This document shows positions 27,000 through 36,082 of a stretch of DNA of 64,000 nt, one piece after another; within the stretch, counting starts at the first letter, position 1, and the number at the start of each line of letters is the position of its first letter. A model generated the notes under the pieces. The model was not told the origin of the DNA. It did not search any database and was given only the letters and a program-made list of their open reading frames with translations. The DNA comes from Dorea formicigenerans. GTDB lineage: Bacteria > Bacillota > Clostridia > Lachnospirales > Lachnospiraceae. Location: contig NZ_CP102279.1 of assembly GCF_025150245.1 (NCBI RefSeq), forward strand, positions 1,609,423 through 1,673,422, read 5' to 3'. The translations under genes were made by a program, and so were the position numbers.

Positions 27000-28397
27000 T
27001 TAAATTCTGTCGTCATCTGTAAACGGATCTCCGCACTCCGGACAGAATTTCGGAGGATTTGCAGGATTTTCCGGTTCCCAGCCACATTTATCGCAGCGAT
27101 AGTGTAATTTCTGCGGTTTCGGTTTTCCACACTCCATGCAGAATTTTCCTTTGTTGAGCGTTCCACAGCTGCAAGTCCAGCTATCGTCATCCTGTGGTTT
27201 TGGCTTACCACACTCGATACAGAATCTGCCATTGTTGACCTGACCACAGGAACAAGTCCAGGACGATGTTTCTCCACCTGCTGCCGGGTCTGCTGCTTTG
27301 TTTTGCAGATTTTTTGGGTTACCTGCCTGTGGATTCTGTCCATTTACCTGATTCTGCTCTTTTTGTACCTGCTGCTCTTGCTGCGCCTGTTTCTGAGCGG
27401 CTCCCTGGTCATAGAGTCCCTGGATATTCATGCCGCCGCTCGCCATATTCATTCCCATAAATCCCATCATAGCACCATTCGGATTGCTGGCCGCATTCTT
27501 CATTGCCTCTGCCTGTGCCATACCAAGTGTCGCTGCCATCATGCTTGGATCTGTATACATAGATGTATTTTGTGCCTGACGGATTGCCTCAGCATCTTCT
27601 TCTTTGAGTGTGACTGGATTAAATGCAACAGACACAATAGAAAGTCCACGGATCTCAGACCATTTTTTCGTCAAAATCTCGTTCATGGCGTCACCAATCT
27701 CGGTGGCATGTGCCGGAATCTGGCTTGGGCGTATCTCCATCTCTGCAATCTTAGCAAATGCCGGCTGCAGCGCATCTACGAACTCCGTCTTAAGCTGCGG
27801 CATGATCTCACTTTTTTCATAACATTCTGTCACATTTCCGCTAAGACTTGTGTAAAACAAAAGTGGATTTGTAATTTTAAAGGAATACACTCCGTTACAG
27901 CGGATCTCAATATCTTTGTCCAGATTGATGCGTTTATCTACTACACGGAACCAGACTGGATTAGCAGTACCAAACTTATTATCTGTGATTTCCTTTGTGT
28001 TGATATAGTAGACTCTCTGATCTTTTCCTGTATCACCGCCATAACTGAATCTCTTTCCGATCGTCAGAAATGTATTTTTGATACTGTCACTTAAATTTCC
28101 CGCAAAAATACTTGGTTCAGAAGACGTGTCGTATGTATATTCTCCCGGCTCCGCACACACTTCCGCAATTTTCCCCTGATCAACAATCAGCATACACTGA
28201 CCATCTGCCACTGCGATTCCAGAACCATTGGAAATGATGTTGTCGTTACCGTTTGTATTTGAGGAACGGCTTCCTGTGCGCTTTTTTCCTCTTACAAGCA
28301 GTGTATCGTTATCAAGAGAATCACAATAGAAGAATTCCTTCCACTGATCTGCCATGACCGTCCCTGTTGCGGCTTGAGCTGCTTTTATTAATCCCAT
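27000..28397 (-). CDS. SPFH/virion-core-like protein with C-terminal zinc ribbons (YdjI-like)
   Basis: 465 residues from MGLIKAAQAATGTVMADQWK; AGGAGG lies 7 nt upstream, and the open frame before it is not conserved-looking. SPFH core about 20-300 (QCMLIVDQGKIAEVCAEPGE, RFSYGGDTGKDQRVYYINTK, EIRCNGVYSFKITNPLLF, EMEIRPSQIPAHATEIGDAM). Then comes a Met/Gly/Gln-rich linker (310-375), then three cysteine pairs of zinc-ribbon type (WTCSCGQVNNGRFCIECGK, WTCSCGTLNKGKFCMECGK, YRCDKCGWEPE). SPFH proteins scaffold membrane microdomains. First gene of a three-gene cassette with the zinc-ribbon and TPM proteins. Confidence 0.85.
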   Translation of the reverse strand: MGLIKAAQAATGTVMADQWKEFFYCDSLDNDTLLVRGKKRTGSRSSNTNGNDNIISNGSGIAVADGQCMLIVDQGKIAEVCAEPGEYTYDTSSEPSIFAGNLSDSIKNTFLTIGKRFSYGGDTGKDQRVYYINTKEITDNKFGTANPVWFRVVDKRINLDKDIEIRCNGVYSFKITNPLLFYTSLSGNVTECYEKSEIMPQLKTEFVDALQPAFAKIAEMEIRPSQIPAHATEIGDAMNEILTKKWSEIRGLSIVSVAFNPVTLKEEDAEAIRQAQNTSMYTDPSMMAATLGMAQAEAMKNAASNPNGAMMGFMGMNMASGGMNIQGLYDQGAAQKQAQQEQQVQKEQNQVNGQNPQAGNPKNLQNKAADPAAGGETSSWTCSCGQVNNGRFCIECGKPKPQDDDSWTCSCGTLNKGKFCMECGKPKPQKLHYRCDKCGWEPENPANPPKFCPECGDPFTDDDRI

Positions 28398-28421
28398 AAT
28401 ATTCCTCCTATTTACACCCTG

Positions 28422-28450
28422 CAATCTGGCGTCTCGTCTCAGCCAGATTA
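28422..28450 (-). promoter_or_regulatory. Hairpin in the SPFH-gene leader
   Basis: AATCTGGC (28423-28430) and GCCAGATT (28442-28449) form an 8-bp stem about 20 nt upstream of the ribosome binding site. A TATAAT-like box lies about 50 bp upstream. It could be an operator or an RNA hairpin. Confidence 0.4.
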
Positions 28451-28541
28451 CAGTATATTTTGATCAATTAATACATATTTTGATTATAACATTTCAGTGA
28501 CATTTTGTGTGATTTTCTTTTTATTGTCTGAAAAATCTATT

Positions 28542-29984
28542 TTATTTTCCCTGCAGCAAATTCAGTAATCTGCCATACACCTCTTCATTTTCAAGTATGA
28601 CCAAAGCCAGACTTTCTTTTACCTGATTCAAGTAATGAAAAAGTTTTCGGACATCAGACATTTCTTTTCTTCCCTGCTTGTTTGATCTAAGATACCCTTC
28701 TTCGTCATAATAATACTGGTCATTAAGCACCACTGCCAGATACTCTGCATGCTCTTGTCCGGTAGTATTATCATTTGCATCATATGACTCTTCCCGATAT
28801 TGATACCCCTGACATTTGTAATTCTTTATCAATTTTTCCGCTTCTATTGAATCATTTGCATAAACGACTTCGATATGTGGGTAGCCTTTCTGACTTTTCC
28901 CGGCTGGCAGATGCATCATATTCTGGATAAAAGAGGATACCTCTGCATTAGCGCGGATTCGGTTTGTCAGGCGAAAGATCTGTATCCCCGGCAAATGTTC
29001 GATTCTGTACATTCCTCTTCTGTCAATTTCTTTTGAGGATATCATATCTTCCACATCACTGGAAAATATAACCGGCTGTTCTTTCACGCATTCCAGCAAT
29101 AGCTCTAATTTTTCTGTCGAAAGCAAATGCGCTTCATCCACAAGAATAGCGCTGTAATCTTCTAAGTTCATTGCATTTTTTATCTGATTATCCGGCCAAA
29201 AGTCAATCCGTCGTAATCGTTCATGTAGAATCTCCCATTTTTTTCCTGCCTCTCCACAGTGAATCATACATACTTTATGCTTCTGCGATAATTTCATGGC
29301 AATATCATAAAGTAACAGCGTTTTTCCTGTTCCTGGAAGTCCACTGAAACTATAATACCCAGTATGTTCTGTTCGGATTCTTTTTAGAATCTGACGCTTA
29401 ATGTCTCTTTGCTGGGAAGTCAGGAAATATTCCTTTCGCAAAAATTTCAAAGGTTCTGTCAGAGGCGAAATCAGATACATTTCTGCCTGAAATAAATCTT
29501 CAATCTCTCCACCATAATCTGAACTTTTATTTTTCAAGAGTCCGCACAACTGCTGCCAGTCGGCCTCCACAATATGATCGTGGTTCGTCAGCCTTACAAG
29601 CCGGTTCTGACTGCTAATGTAAGTGTAAGAATAAATCGGGCGTCCCAGCACAGACAGATAATAACGGTTCTGAATCAACTGCTTCCGAATCGTCTCATCG
29701 GATACTGCGCCACTTTTCAGTTCAATATTCACAATCTGCTCGTCCTTGATCTGAAGCAGATCAAATTCCTTTCCAAGTCTCGGAATCTGGAAGGAATAAA
29801 AAAAACGAAGGGCGTATACTTCATCCATATGCGCTTCCAGTTCACGGACAAGAGATCTCATACTCTCCAGTTCCCATGTACGCATTTTCAGAAAATACTC
29901 CCTTCCTGATAGTTGCCGTTCCAGTTTTTGTAACTGTCCTATGTTCTGATTTCTTGTCACTGCATAAATAGAAATTGATTTCAT
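28542..29984 (-). CDS. NERD-like nuclease fused to a P-loop ATPase/helicase-like domain (DUF2075 type)
   Basis: 480 residues. The N-terminal ~130 residues look like a PD-(D/E)xK fold: LGKEFDLLQI...IVNIELKSG (D, then ExK) followed by QLIQNRYYLSVLG, the pattern of NERD domains. The ATPase half has Walker A FSGLPGTGKTLLLYDIA near 218, Walker B YSAILVDEAHLLS near 278, VIFSSDVEDM and FRLTNRIRANAEVSSFIQNM. The C-terminal region MSDVRKLFHYLNQVKESLAL resembles the end of DUF2075 proteins. The canonical helicase motif VI is not obvious. Cytoplasmic, no membrane segment. It is monocistronic, between the YibE/F pair and the SPFH cassette. A DNA-directed role in repair or phage defence is inference. Confidence 0.75.
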   Translation of the reverse strand: MKSISIYAVTRNQNIGQLQKLERQLSGREYFLKMRTWELESMRSLVRELEAHMDEVYALRFFYSFQIPRLGKEFDLLQIKDEQIVNIELKSGAVSDETIRKQLIQNRYYLSVLGRPIYSYTYISSQNRLVRLTNHDHIVEADWQQLCGLLKNKSSDYGGEIEDLFQAEMYLISPLTEPLKFLRKEYFLTSQQRDIKRQILKRIRTEHTGYYSFSGLPGTGKTLLLYDIAMKLSQKHKVCMIHCGEAGKKWEILHERLRRIDFWPDNQIKNAMNLEDYSAILVDEAHLLSTEKLELLLECVKEQPVIFSSDVEDMISSKEIDRRGMYRIEHLPGIQIFRLTNRIRANAEVSSFIQNMMHLPAGKSQKGYPHIEVVYANDSIEAEKLIKNYKCQGYQYREESYDANDNTTGQEHAEYLAVVLNDQYYYDEEGYLRSNKQGRKEMSDVRKLFHYLNQVKESLALVILENEEVYGRLLNLLQGK

Positions 29985-30036
29985 TTCCTATCTCCTACAT
30001 TTAAAATAGAATCTTTTCTTCAGTATAGTTGAATTT

Positions 30037-30786
30037 CTATTTTACAGCAAGCATTTTTGCCATTAGCACTGCCGCAATCGGCATCACCATTACACAGGCA
30101 ATTGCACCGAAAATCATAGAAGCAAAATTTTGAAACAATATTTTTGAATTTAGCAAAAGTTCCAACGAATAATTTTGCATTTTCAAATAGGTAAATAACA
30201 ATAGTGATTCTCCAAGATATGCAAACAGCAATGTATTTACCGTTGTTCCAATCACTTCTCTTCCGATTTTCATTCCACTTTCTACAAGCTCTGTAAATTT
30301 CATCTCGGATTTATGATTTTTCACCTCATATACAGAAGTCGTAACTGTCAGAGCCATGTCGAGAATTGCCCCCAGTGTACTGAGCAAAATAACTGAAACC
30401 ATCACATTTCGCATACTGATATTCAAATCCATATTGTAATATAAAATGTCATCTCCAACAGATTGGATTTCATTCAATCCACCAGCCTCAGTACTCCATA
30501 TTACAACATAAATGACAAAAAATAAAACCAGCATTGTAATAGCCACAGAAATAAATGCGCTCCAGGTCTTTACATTCGTTCCATTTTGATAAAACAATGT
30601 AATGCAGGATATCACGATTCCCGCTCCAACCGTAACAAATAGAACCGGTACTCCTGCTGCCATAAGCCAGATTGCAAAGCTAAGCAGAAGTAAATTCCCG
30701 ACCAAGGCAATTAAAGATACAACTCCTCTGTCTCCTCCGACAATTACAATCAAGCTAATCAAAATCAATCCAAGTATTATCAGCAT
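30037..30786 (-). CDS. YibE/F family membrane protein, second paralogue
   Basis: 249 residues, about seven hydrophobic helices starting MLIILGLILISLIVIVGGDRG. The family core is present: ILLSTLGAILDMALTVTTSVYEV, then GMKIGREVIGTTVNTLLFAYLGESL. It starts inside the 3' end of the longer paralogue (7-bp overlap), so it is translationally coupled. Function of the family is not established; a transport role has been suggested for some members. The two proteins may form a heteromer. Confidence 0.8.
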   Translation of the reverse strand: MLIILGLILISLIVIVGGDRGVVSLIALVGNLLLLSFAIWLMAAGVPVLFVTVGAGIVISCITLFYQNGTNVKTWSAFISVAITMLVLFFVIYVVIWSTEAGGLNEIQSVGDDILYYNMDLNISMRNVMVSVILLSTLGAILDMALTVTTSVYEVKNHKSEMKFTELVESGMKIGREVIGTTVNTLLFAYLGESLLLFTYLKMQNYSLELLLNSKILFQNFASMIFGAIACVMVMPIAAVLMAKMLAVK

Positions 30787-31880
30787 ATCTTTTTCACCTT
30801 CTTTACAGACATTTTCATCATAACAGATGTTATAATAATCGATACCGGTATTGCCAATACAATACCAATACTCTCAACAAAAAATCGACATAATTCACAT
30901 GGAATATGAAGTTTAATAATTGTAACGAACCTCACACTGTTATTCATCCGAATCAGACACATTGGAATAAGTCCACAGCCAAATACAAATAACAGTACAT
31001 TAATCATCGTCCCCATAATATCATATCCAATTTCTCTTCCTGATTTAAACAATTCAAAAAATGTTACATCTGGTTTTTTCCGGACAATTTCACTCAAAGC
31101 GGCAGAAATTGCAACGGATACATCCATAATAGCTCCCAACCCGGACAATAATATTTCTGCATGAAACATTTCATCTGGATTATCAATGCTTCCAAGATAT
31201 TCCATTGTGGAGTAATCCAGTTCTTCCATATGTCTCATTACCAGATCAAAAATCCCCATAATCATTGCGAGCACACACAATGTGGACAACAATGCTGCCC
31301 ATGTTTTTCTATTAATTCCATTTAGCCCAATCAAAGTAGCTGCTGCAAAAAGTATTACCAATTTGTTACAAAGCGATAACACATTCGAACTGTCTCCACA
31401 TTTCCAGAATCCCACGAAAAATATAATTAGATTTATTATGACTGTCCCGACAGTCAATGCTCCATGTCTTCCGGTTACAATAAGAAGAAGCAGAAGTAAA
31501 AATCCAAGCAGTACGACAATCTCAGTATCCCTTTTTACACCTCGTATTCCCGATCCAACATCATCTTTGGAACCATTCAGGAAAACTTTTTCCCCTTTAT
31601 GGTATCCTTGCTTCAACATACCTGTATAAGTATATTCATGAGAAAACGAAACTTTTTTCCCTTTATTTTTCCCGTTTAGAACAACTCCTTGAATGTTCTG
31701 CTCGTATTTTTTCTCCTTCGTTCCACGAGTGCTTTTTCCTTCTCCGGTCATCCGCGTCTCAACCTTCGTAAGTTTCGCAATTGGCGTCTGATATAGCCAG
31801 GCATCATTCATAACAAATACAACTGCCAGAAAGTAGACCAGACCCAAAATACAATATACTTTTCTTTTTTTACTTTTCAT
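30780..31880 (-). CDS. YibE/F family membrane protein, long form with extracytoplasmic domain
   Basis: 366 residues. N-terminal helix VYCILGLVYFLAVVFVMND, then an extracytoplasmic segment of about 100 residues including EQNIQGVVLNGKNKGKKVSF and KQGYHKGEKVFLNG, then seven helices from about 120. The family signature ILLSGLGAIMDVSVAISAALSE near 240 is followed by SGREIGYDIMGTMINVLLFVF. The shorter partner repeats the same core, so the pair arose by duplication with loss of the N-terminal domain. Cotranscribed with it. Confidence 0.82.
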   Translation of the reverse strand: MKSKKRKVYCILGLVYFLAVVFVMNDAWLYQTPIAKLTKVETRMTGEGKSTRGTKEKKYEQNIQGVVLNGKNKGKKVSFSHEYTYTGMLKQGYHKGEKVFLNGSKDDVGSGIRGVKRDTEIVVLLGFLLLLLLIVTGRHGALTVGTVIINLIIFFVGFWKCGDSSNVLSLCNKLVILFAAATLIGLNGINRKTWAALLSTLCVLAMIMGIFDLVMRHMEELDYSTMEYLGSIDNPDEMFHAEILLSGLGAIMDVSVAISAALSEIVRKKPDVTFFELFKSGREIGYDIMGTMINVLLFVFGCGLIPMCLIRMNNSVRFVTIIKLHIPCELCRFFVESIGIVLAIPVSIIITSVMMKMSVKKVKKIC

Positions 31881-31949
31881 TACATATTCGATTATTCTTT
31901 ATACGGAAATTTTTCATCTTCTTACTTCTTTTCATTTATTCTATTACCT

Positions 31950-32645
31950 TCATATTTTGAGCGTTTTCAGATATACTTTCTGTTCTGGAGTGATTCGATA
32001 ACTTTCAAGGGCTTTCTGTATCGACTTATTGTGTGTCCACACATCTAGTTTGCGCTCTTCAATAAATGGGAGTATCTGGTCATATTGCTTTGCGAGCGCG
32101 GTTGCAAAATACCATGCCCGCATCATATTCACATAATATTCGTCTGACTGAACCAAAGCTACTTTCCTGGGATATTCGATCCGGAATTCGTCTCCCAGAT
32201 AATAACGCATCAGCATACCGATACCAAATCGGATTGTATAAGTGCGGTCTGATTTCATCCAGCGGCAGACCTCTTCTATAAATGTATCCAGATGATTTTT
32301 CATTACTTTGACTGCCAGCATATCACAGGTTGCCCAGTTATCGATGTATGGTAAAAATCGTTCCAGCTCTGCCAGACATCTGTCATAATCCTTAATCTGT
32401 TCAATCAAAAGCCCGTGCAGATTATTTTCATCATAATACTGATGTGGAAGAATTTTCAAGAATTCTTTTGCTTCTTCTGTTTTTCCATATCCTTTTGCAA
32501 ATTTGCGAAGCACAGGCATTCGCACACCAATAACCGTTTCTTTCTCTATTGTCGGCAAGAGTTTTGCCTGAAAATCCCGATATTGTAAATCCTGTAATTC
32601 AAACAACTGTTTTTGTACACGCTCTGTTACTTTAACCTGATTCAT
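31950..32645 (-). CDS. AlkD-like DNA alkylation repair protein
   Basis: 231 residues, all helical, in the HEAT-like repeat family of AlkC/AlkD DNA glycosylases that excise 3- and 7-alkylpurines. Seen: GVRMPVLRKFAKGYGK near 41, HQYYDENNLHGLLIEQI near 69, PYIDNWATCDML near 99 (Trp and Asp of the active-site cleft), RFGIGMLMRYYLGDE near 139 and MMRAWYFATALAKQYDQIL near 175. It is monocistronic, 70 bp after the YibE/F start region, and divergent from the plus-strand channel remnant. Confidence 0.85.
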   Translation of the reverse strand: MNQVKVTERVQKQLFELQDLQYRDFQAKLLPTIEKETVIGVRMPVLRKFAKGYGKTEEAKEFLKILPHQYYDENNLHGLLIEQIKDYDRCLAELERFLPYIDNWATCDMLAVKVMKNHLDTFIEEVCRWMKSDRTYTIRFGIGMLMRYYLGDEFRIEYPRKVALVQSDEYYVNMMRAWYFATALAKQYDQILPFIEERKLDVWTHNKSIQKALESYRITPEQKVYLKTLKI

Positions 32646-32736
32646 AACTACCCTTCCTTCGTTAATTCATTTTGAGATTTCGTCCCAGATATGTCAGACT
32701 ATATAATAACTGGAAAAATATGTTTGGGGAACTATT

Positions 32737-32980
32737 ATGAAAGAAAAAATACTTAACATCATTCAAATTGGAGACATCTGACTTAAAAAATACAGACATT
32801 AAAGAAATTGCGGAAGTATTTGTAGACAAGCGCTACGCCGGAAAGACTGTCGGAGAAATGGAAGAAACACAGCAGATCACCATATTTCTTGTACTACGAG
32901 ATGATCTTTCTGTGCTTCCACAAAAAAATACCATTTTAAAGTTAAACGATATTATCATTATCCGTGAACCTGATCTATAA
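32737..32980 (+). pseudogene. Remnant of an ion-channel/transporter gene with TrkA-C-like C-terminus
   Basis: An ATG at 32737 with GGGGA upstream reads MKEKILNIIQIGDI then TGA. Shifted by one base, the frame from 32768 reads SDLKNTDIKEIAEVF and continues to 32980 with YAGKTVGEMEETQQITIFLV...DLSVLPQKNTILKLNDIII, a pattern like TrkA-C/RCK regulatory domains. Removing one base would give IIQIGD-SDL, resembling the N-terminus of small bacterial voltage-gated-type potassium channels. The membrane part and most of the gene are missing. I read this as an internal deletion plus frameshift. An alternative is a genuine small protein using the TTG at 32768. Confidence 0.5.
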
Positions 32981-32983
32981 CAC

Positions 32984-33472
32984 TTACAGTTCTTTATAGT
33001 GCACAATAATATCTTCGTACACACCATCTTTGTTCAGGAATCCACCCGGAATTGTCCCAAGCTGTGTAAATCCAAGCTTCTGATAAAGCTTCAGTGCAGT
33101 TGTATTACTTTTTACAACTGCATTGAACTGCAGCACACGGAAACCGATTTCTTTTGCTTTTTCCAGGCAGTCCGTCACGATTGCCTTACCAACGCCTTGC
33201 CCTCTTACCGTAATTTTTACTGCATAGCTGGCATTACAGATGTGTCCGCATCTGCCAATATTATTCGGGTGAAGAATATAAAGTCCGACGATCTCATCAT
33301 TTTCGTTGACCGCAATACCTGTATAAGACTGCTCTTTAAAAAAAGCTTCTCCGTCTTCCACTCCCAAATCCTCAAGCTGTGGAAATGCTTTTCCCTGATC
33401 TACAACTTCATTCCAGATTGCAATTGCATCTTTCGTATCCTCACTTCGAAATTCTCTTACAGTAATCTCCAT
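32984..33472 (-). CDS. GNAT-family N-acetyltransferase
   Basis: 162 residues from MEITVREFRSEDTKDAIAIW; AGGGAGG lies 8 nt before this ATG. The acetyl-CoA loop VRGQGVGKAIVTDCLEKAKE is near 92 and the C-terminal NTTALKLYQKLGFTQLGTIPGG near 122 is classical. It resembles the phosphinothricin/L-amino-acid acetyltransferase-like group (EVVDQGKAF...); the substrate is unknown. It lies 49 bp after degV on the same strand and converges on the channel remnant. Confidence 0.88.
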   Translation of the reverse strand: MEITVREFRSEDTKDAIAIWNEVVDQGKAFPQLEDLGVEDGEAFFKEQSYTGIAVNENDEIVGLYILHPNNIGRCGHICNASYAVKITVRGQGVGKAIVTDCLEKAKEIGFRVLQFNAVVKSNTTALKLYQKLGFTQLGTIPGGFLNKDGVYEDIIVHYKEL

Positions 33473-33521
33473 AGTTTTCCTCCCTGTATGAGTCCACACA
33501 TTAAAATTGTAATTTCATTTA

Positions 33522-34379
33522 TTACAATTTAATTTTACGACTGCAGGCAATTGCCCTTGCCCCTGGTCCAATATGACACGATACACTCAATGACAGCGGA
33601 TTCATAACAATCTCATATCCCGGGAATCTTGCCTCTATCTCTGCTTTCCATTCTTGTGCTTCTTCAACAGAACATGTATAGGCAGCCTCGAGATGTACTT
33701 CTTCTCCGGCAAACCGTTCTTTCAAATCTTTTTCCATTGCATCAAGCATCGTCTTCTTTGCAGATTTCCATCCACGCGCTTTCGAAAAGGCATCCAGCTT
33801 ATCGCCTTGAATCTGAAGAACCGGTTTTAAATTCAACACAGTACCGATAGCTGCAGCTGCCGGTGTGATACGTCCACCTTTTTTCAAGTACTTTAGTGTA
33901 TCTACTGTAATATAGACACTGGACTCTAGTTTTTCACGCATCAGAACTTCTTCGATTTTCTGTACAGACATCCCTTTCTCTGCCATTTCAATCGCATCAA
34001 GAACCGACTGTCTCTGAGTAACAGAAATCCTCTGATTATTTACTACACGGACTTTTCCTTCAAATTCCATAGCAAGTCCCATGGCTGTATCACAGGAACT
34101 GCTAAGTCCACTTGACATCGGAATATAAAGGATTTCGTCATATTTTTTCAAAAGCTCTTCCCACAAATCCATCACATCTCCAGGAGATGGCTGTGAGGTA
34201 GATATCTCTGCATCCTCTGCCAGTTTTTTATAAAATTCTTCCTGGGACAATGTGATATCTTCATAGAATAATTCTCCGTTAATATAGAATGGCATCGGAA
34301 GAATATGGATTCCTAATTTCTTACTTTCCTCCTGTGTAATTCCACTGTTGCTGTCTGTAACAATTGCTACCTTTCCCAT
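33522..34379 (-). CDS. DegV family protein (FakB-like fatty-acid binding)
   Basis: 285 residues. N-terminal KVAIVTDSNSGITQEESKKL, TSQPSPGDVMDLWEELLKK near 60, IPMSSGLSSSCDTA near 86, LKYLKKGGRITPAAAAIGTVL near 160 and the C-terminal HIGPGARAIAC are the DegV hallmarks. Members bind a long-chain fatty acid and, as FakB, present it to the kinase FakA. No fakA is in the window. It lies 16 bp after the DUF711 gene, so it is in the polA-coaE-MBL-ACT-DUF711-degV run. Confidence 0.92.
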   Translation of the reverse strand: MGKVAIVTDSNSGITQEESKKLGIHILPMPFYINGELFYEDITLSQEEFYKKLAEDAEISTSQPSPGDVMDLWEELLKKYDEILYIPMSSGLSSSCDTAMGLAMEFEGKVRVVNNQRISVTQRQSVLDAIEMAEKGMSVQKIEEVLMREKLESSVYITVDTLKYLKKGGRITPAAAAIGTVLNLKPVLQIQGDKLDAFSKARGWKSAKKTMLDAMEKDLKERFAGEEVHLEAAYTCSVEEAQEWKAEIEARFPGYEIVMNPLSLSVSCHIGPGARAIACSRKIKL

Positions 34380-34395
34380 TCTTGTTAATAACCTC

Positions 34396-35766
34396 CTAAT
34401 TCTTAAAGCTGTGCACCGGAGCCGGAATCCTTCCTTTTCTGCTCACAAATGCGCTACAGTCATATTCATTCACCGGTATGATCGGTGCATATCCTAACAA
34501 TCCGCCAAATTTAGCGGTATCTCCAACGTCTTTTCCTATAACAGGAATCAGACGTACTGCTGTTGTTTTCTGATTGATCATTCCGATTGCCATCTCATCG
34601 GCAATAATTCCTGAAATCGTAGATGCTTTCGTCTTTCCTGGAATAGCGATCATGTCCAGACCTACAGAGCATACACAAGTCATAGCCTCTAATTTTTCCA
34701 TTGTCAGCGCGCCTATCGTTACCGCATCGATCATTCCCTGATCTTCACTGACTGGAATAAATGCACCGCTAAGTCCACCTACATAAGAGGATGCCATAAC
34801 ACCGCCTTTTTTCACCTGATCATTCAGCATTGCAAGCGCTGCTGTCGTACCAGGTGCTCCAACACGCTCCAGACCGATTTCTTCCAGAATCTCAGCGACA
34901 CTGTCTCCAATCGCCGGAGTAGGTGCCAGTGACAGATCGACAATTCCAAACGGAACACCGAGACGTTTTGATGCTTCTCCTGCTACAAGCTGACCGACAC
35001 GCGTCACCTTAAATGCAGTCTTCTTGATTGTCTCACATAATTCTTCAAACCCCTGTCCACGCACCTGCTCTATGGCATGCTTTACAACCCCCGGTCCGCT
35101 GACTCCTACATTAATCACCGCATCGCCTTCTGTCACGCCAAGAAATGCCCCTGCCATAAATGGGTTGTCATCTGGTGCATTACAGAATATAACAAGCTTT
35201 GCACATCCAAGAGAATCGTTGTCTTTCGTTGCTTCTGCAGTCTCTTTTACAATCTCTCCGCAGAGACGGACTGCATCCATGTTGATACCTGTCTTTGTAG
35301 ATCCTACATTAATAGAACTGCACACCCGATCCGTACAGGCAAGCGCCTGTGGAACAGAATGGATTAAAAGCTCATCACTTTTTGTCATAGCCTTTGACAC
35401 TAATGCAGAATAACCACCGATAAAATTCACACCGACTTCTTTCGCTGCCCTATCCAATGTCTTTGCAATTTCCACAAAGTCTTCCGGTTTCTTGCATGCT
35501 GAACCACCGATCAATGAAATCGGAGTTATAGAAATACGTTTATTGACAATTGGGATTCCGTACTCCTGTTCAATCTGATCACCTGTCACAACCAGATCCC
35601 TTGCAACTGTTGTAATCTTTTCATATACTTTTTGATTCAACTTATCCAGATTAGAATCAATACAGTCCAAAAGACTGATTCCAAGTGTGATTGTTCTCAC
35701 ATCCAGGTTCTCATGTTCAATCATCTGCTGGGTTTCATTTACTTCGTAAAAATTAATCATGTCCAA
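34396..35766 (-). CDS. PFL/DUF711 family protein (UPF0210)
   Basis: 456 residues, single full-length DUF711 domain related in fold to glycyl-radical enzymes but without a radical glycine loop. Conserved stretches: [33 protein letters not shown] near 78, [16 protein letters not shown] near 117, [18 protein letters not shown] near 152, [19 protein letters not shown] near 215, [20 protein letters not shown] near 277, and TSTISG-like [10 protein letters not shown] near 380. Enzymatic activity is not established. The ACT-domain gene 19 bp upstream is its nearly constant partner in Firmicutes. Confidence 0.93.
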   Translation of the reverse strand: MDMINFYEVNETQQMIEHENLDVRTITLGISLLDCIDSNLDKLNQKVYEKITTVARDLVVTGDQIEQEYGIPIVNKRISITPISLIGGSACKKPEDFVEIAKTLDRAAKEVGVNFIGGYSALVSKAMTKSDELLIHSVPQALACTDRVCSSINVGSTKTGINMDAVRLCGEIVKETAEATKDNDSLGCAKLVIFCNAPDDNPFMAGAFLGVTEGDAVINVGVSGPGVVKHAIEQVRGQGFEELCETIKKTAFKVTRVGQLVAGEASKRLGVPFGIVDLSLAPTPAIGDSVAEILEEIGLERVGAPGTTAALAMLNDQVKKGGVMASSYVGGLSGAFIPVSEDQGMIDAVTIGALTMEKLEAMTCVCSVGLDMIAIPGKTKASTISGIIADEMAIGMINQKTTAVRLIPVIGKDVGDTAKFGGLLGYAPIIPVNEYDCSAFVSRKGRIPAPVHSFKN

Positions 35767-35785
35767 TCCTCCGCTTTATTCAAGA

Positions 35786-36058
35786 TTACAAACGATGCAT
35801 TTTTTCAAAGATATCTTCCCGCTGGCAGTGGATATCTACGCCAATTGTTTTTCCGAGTTCTTCCATCTCATTAACAACTACTGCAATTTCTTTTGTACAA
35901 TTTGTGACCTCTACAATCATCATCATATTAAAATAACCCTCTACGATTGTCTGGGAAATATTTAATATGTTTACAGAAATATCAGAAAGATACTGACATA
36001 CTCCCGCAATAATTCCAACCTTGTCTTTTCCAACTACAGTAATGATACATTTCTTCAT
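35786..36058 (-). CDS. ACT-domain protein (UPF0237), partner of DUF711
   Basis: 90 residues from MKKCIITVVGKDKVGIIAGV; GAGGAGG lies 6 nt before the ATG. The whole protein is one regulatory ACT fold, followed by NILNISQTIVEGYFNMMMIV and a C-terminal helix. Such proteins bind an amino acid or similar ligand; partner DUF711 is translated 19 bp downstream. The upstream 107 bp carries tandem copies of the end of the preceding metallo-hydrolase gene. Confidence 0.9.
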   Translation of the reverse strand: MKKCIITVVGKDKVGIIAGVCQYLSDISVNILNISQTIVEGYFNMMMIVEVTNCTKEIAVVVNEMEELGKTIGVDIHCQREDIFEKMHRL

Positions 36059-36082
36059 GGTGTTCCTCCTCGTAATCTCCGT

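Noticed and set aside
27303-28094. A 263-codon plus-strand frame
   Set aside because: Antisense shadow of the SPFH gene; rich in Cys and His with no known motif.
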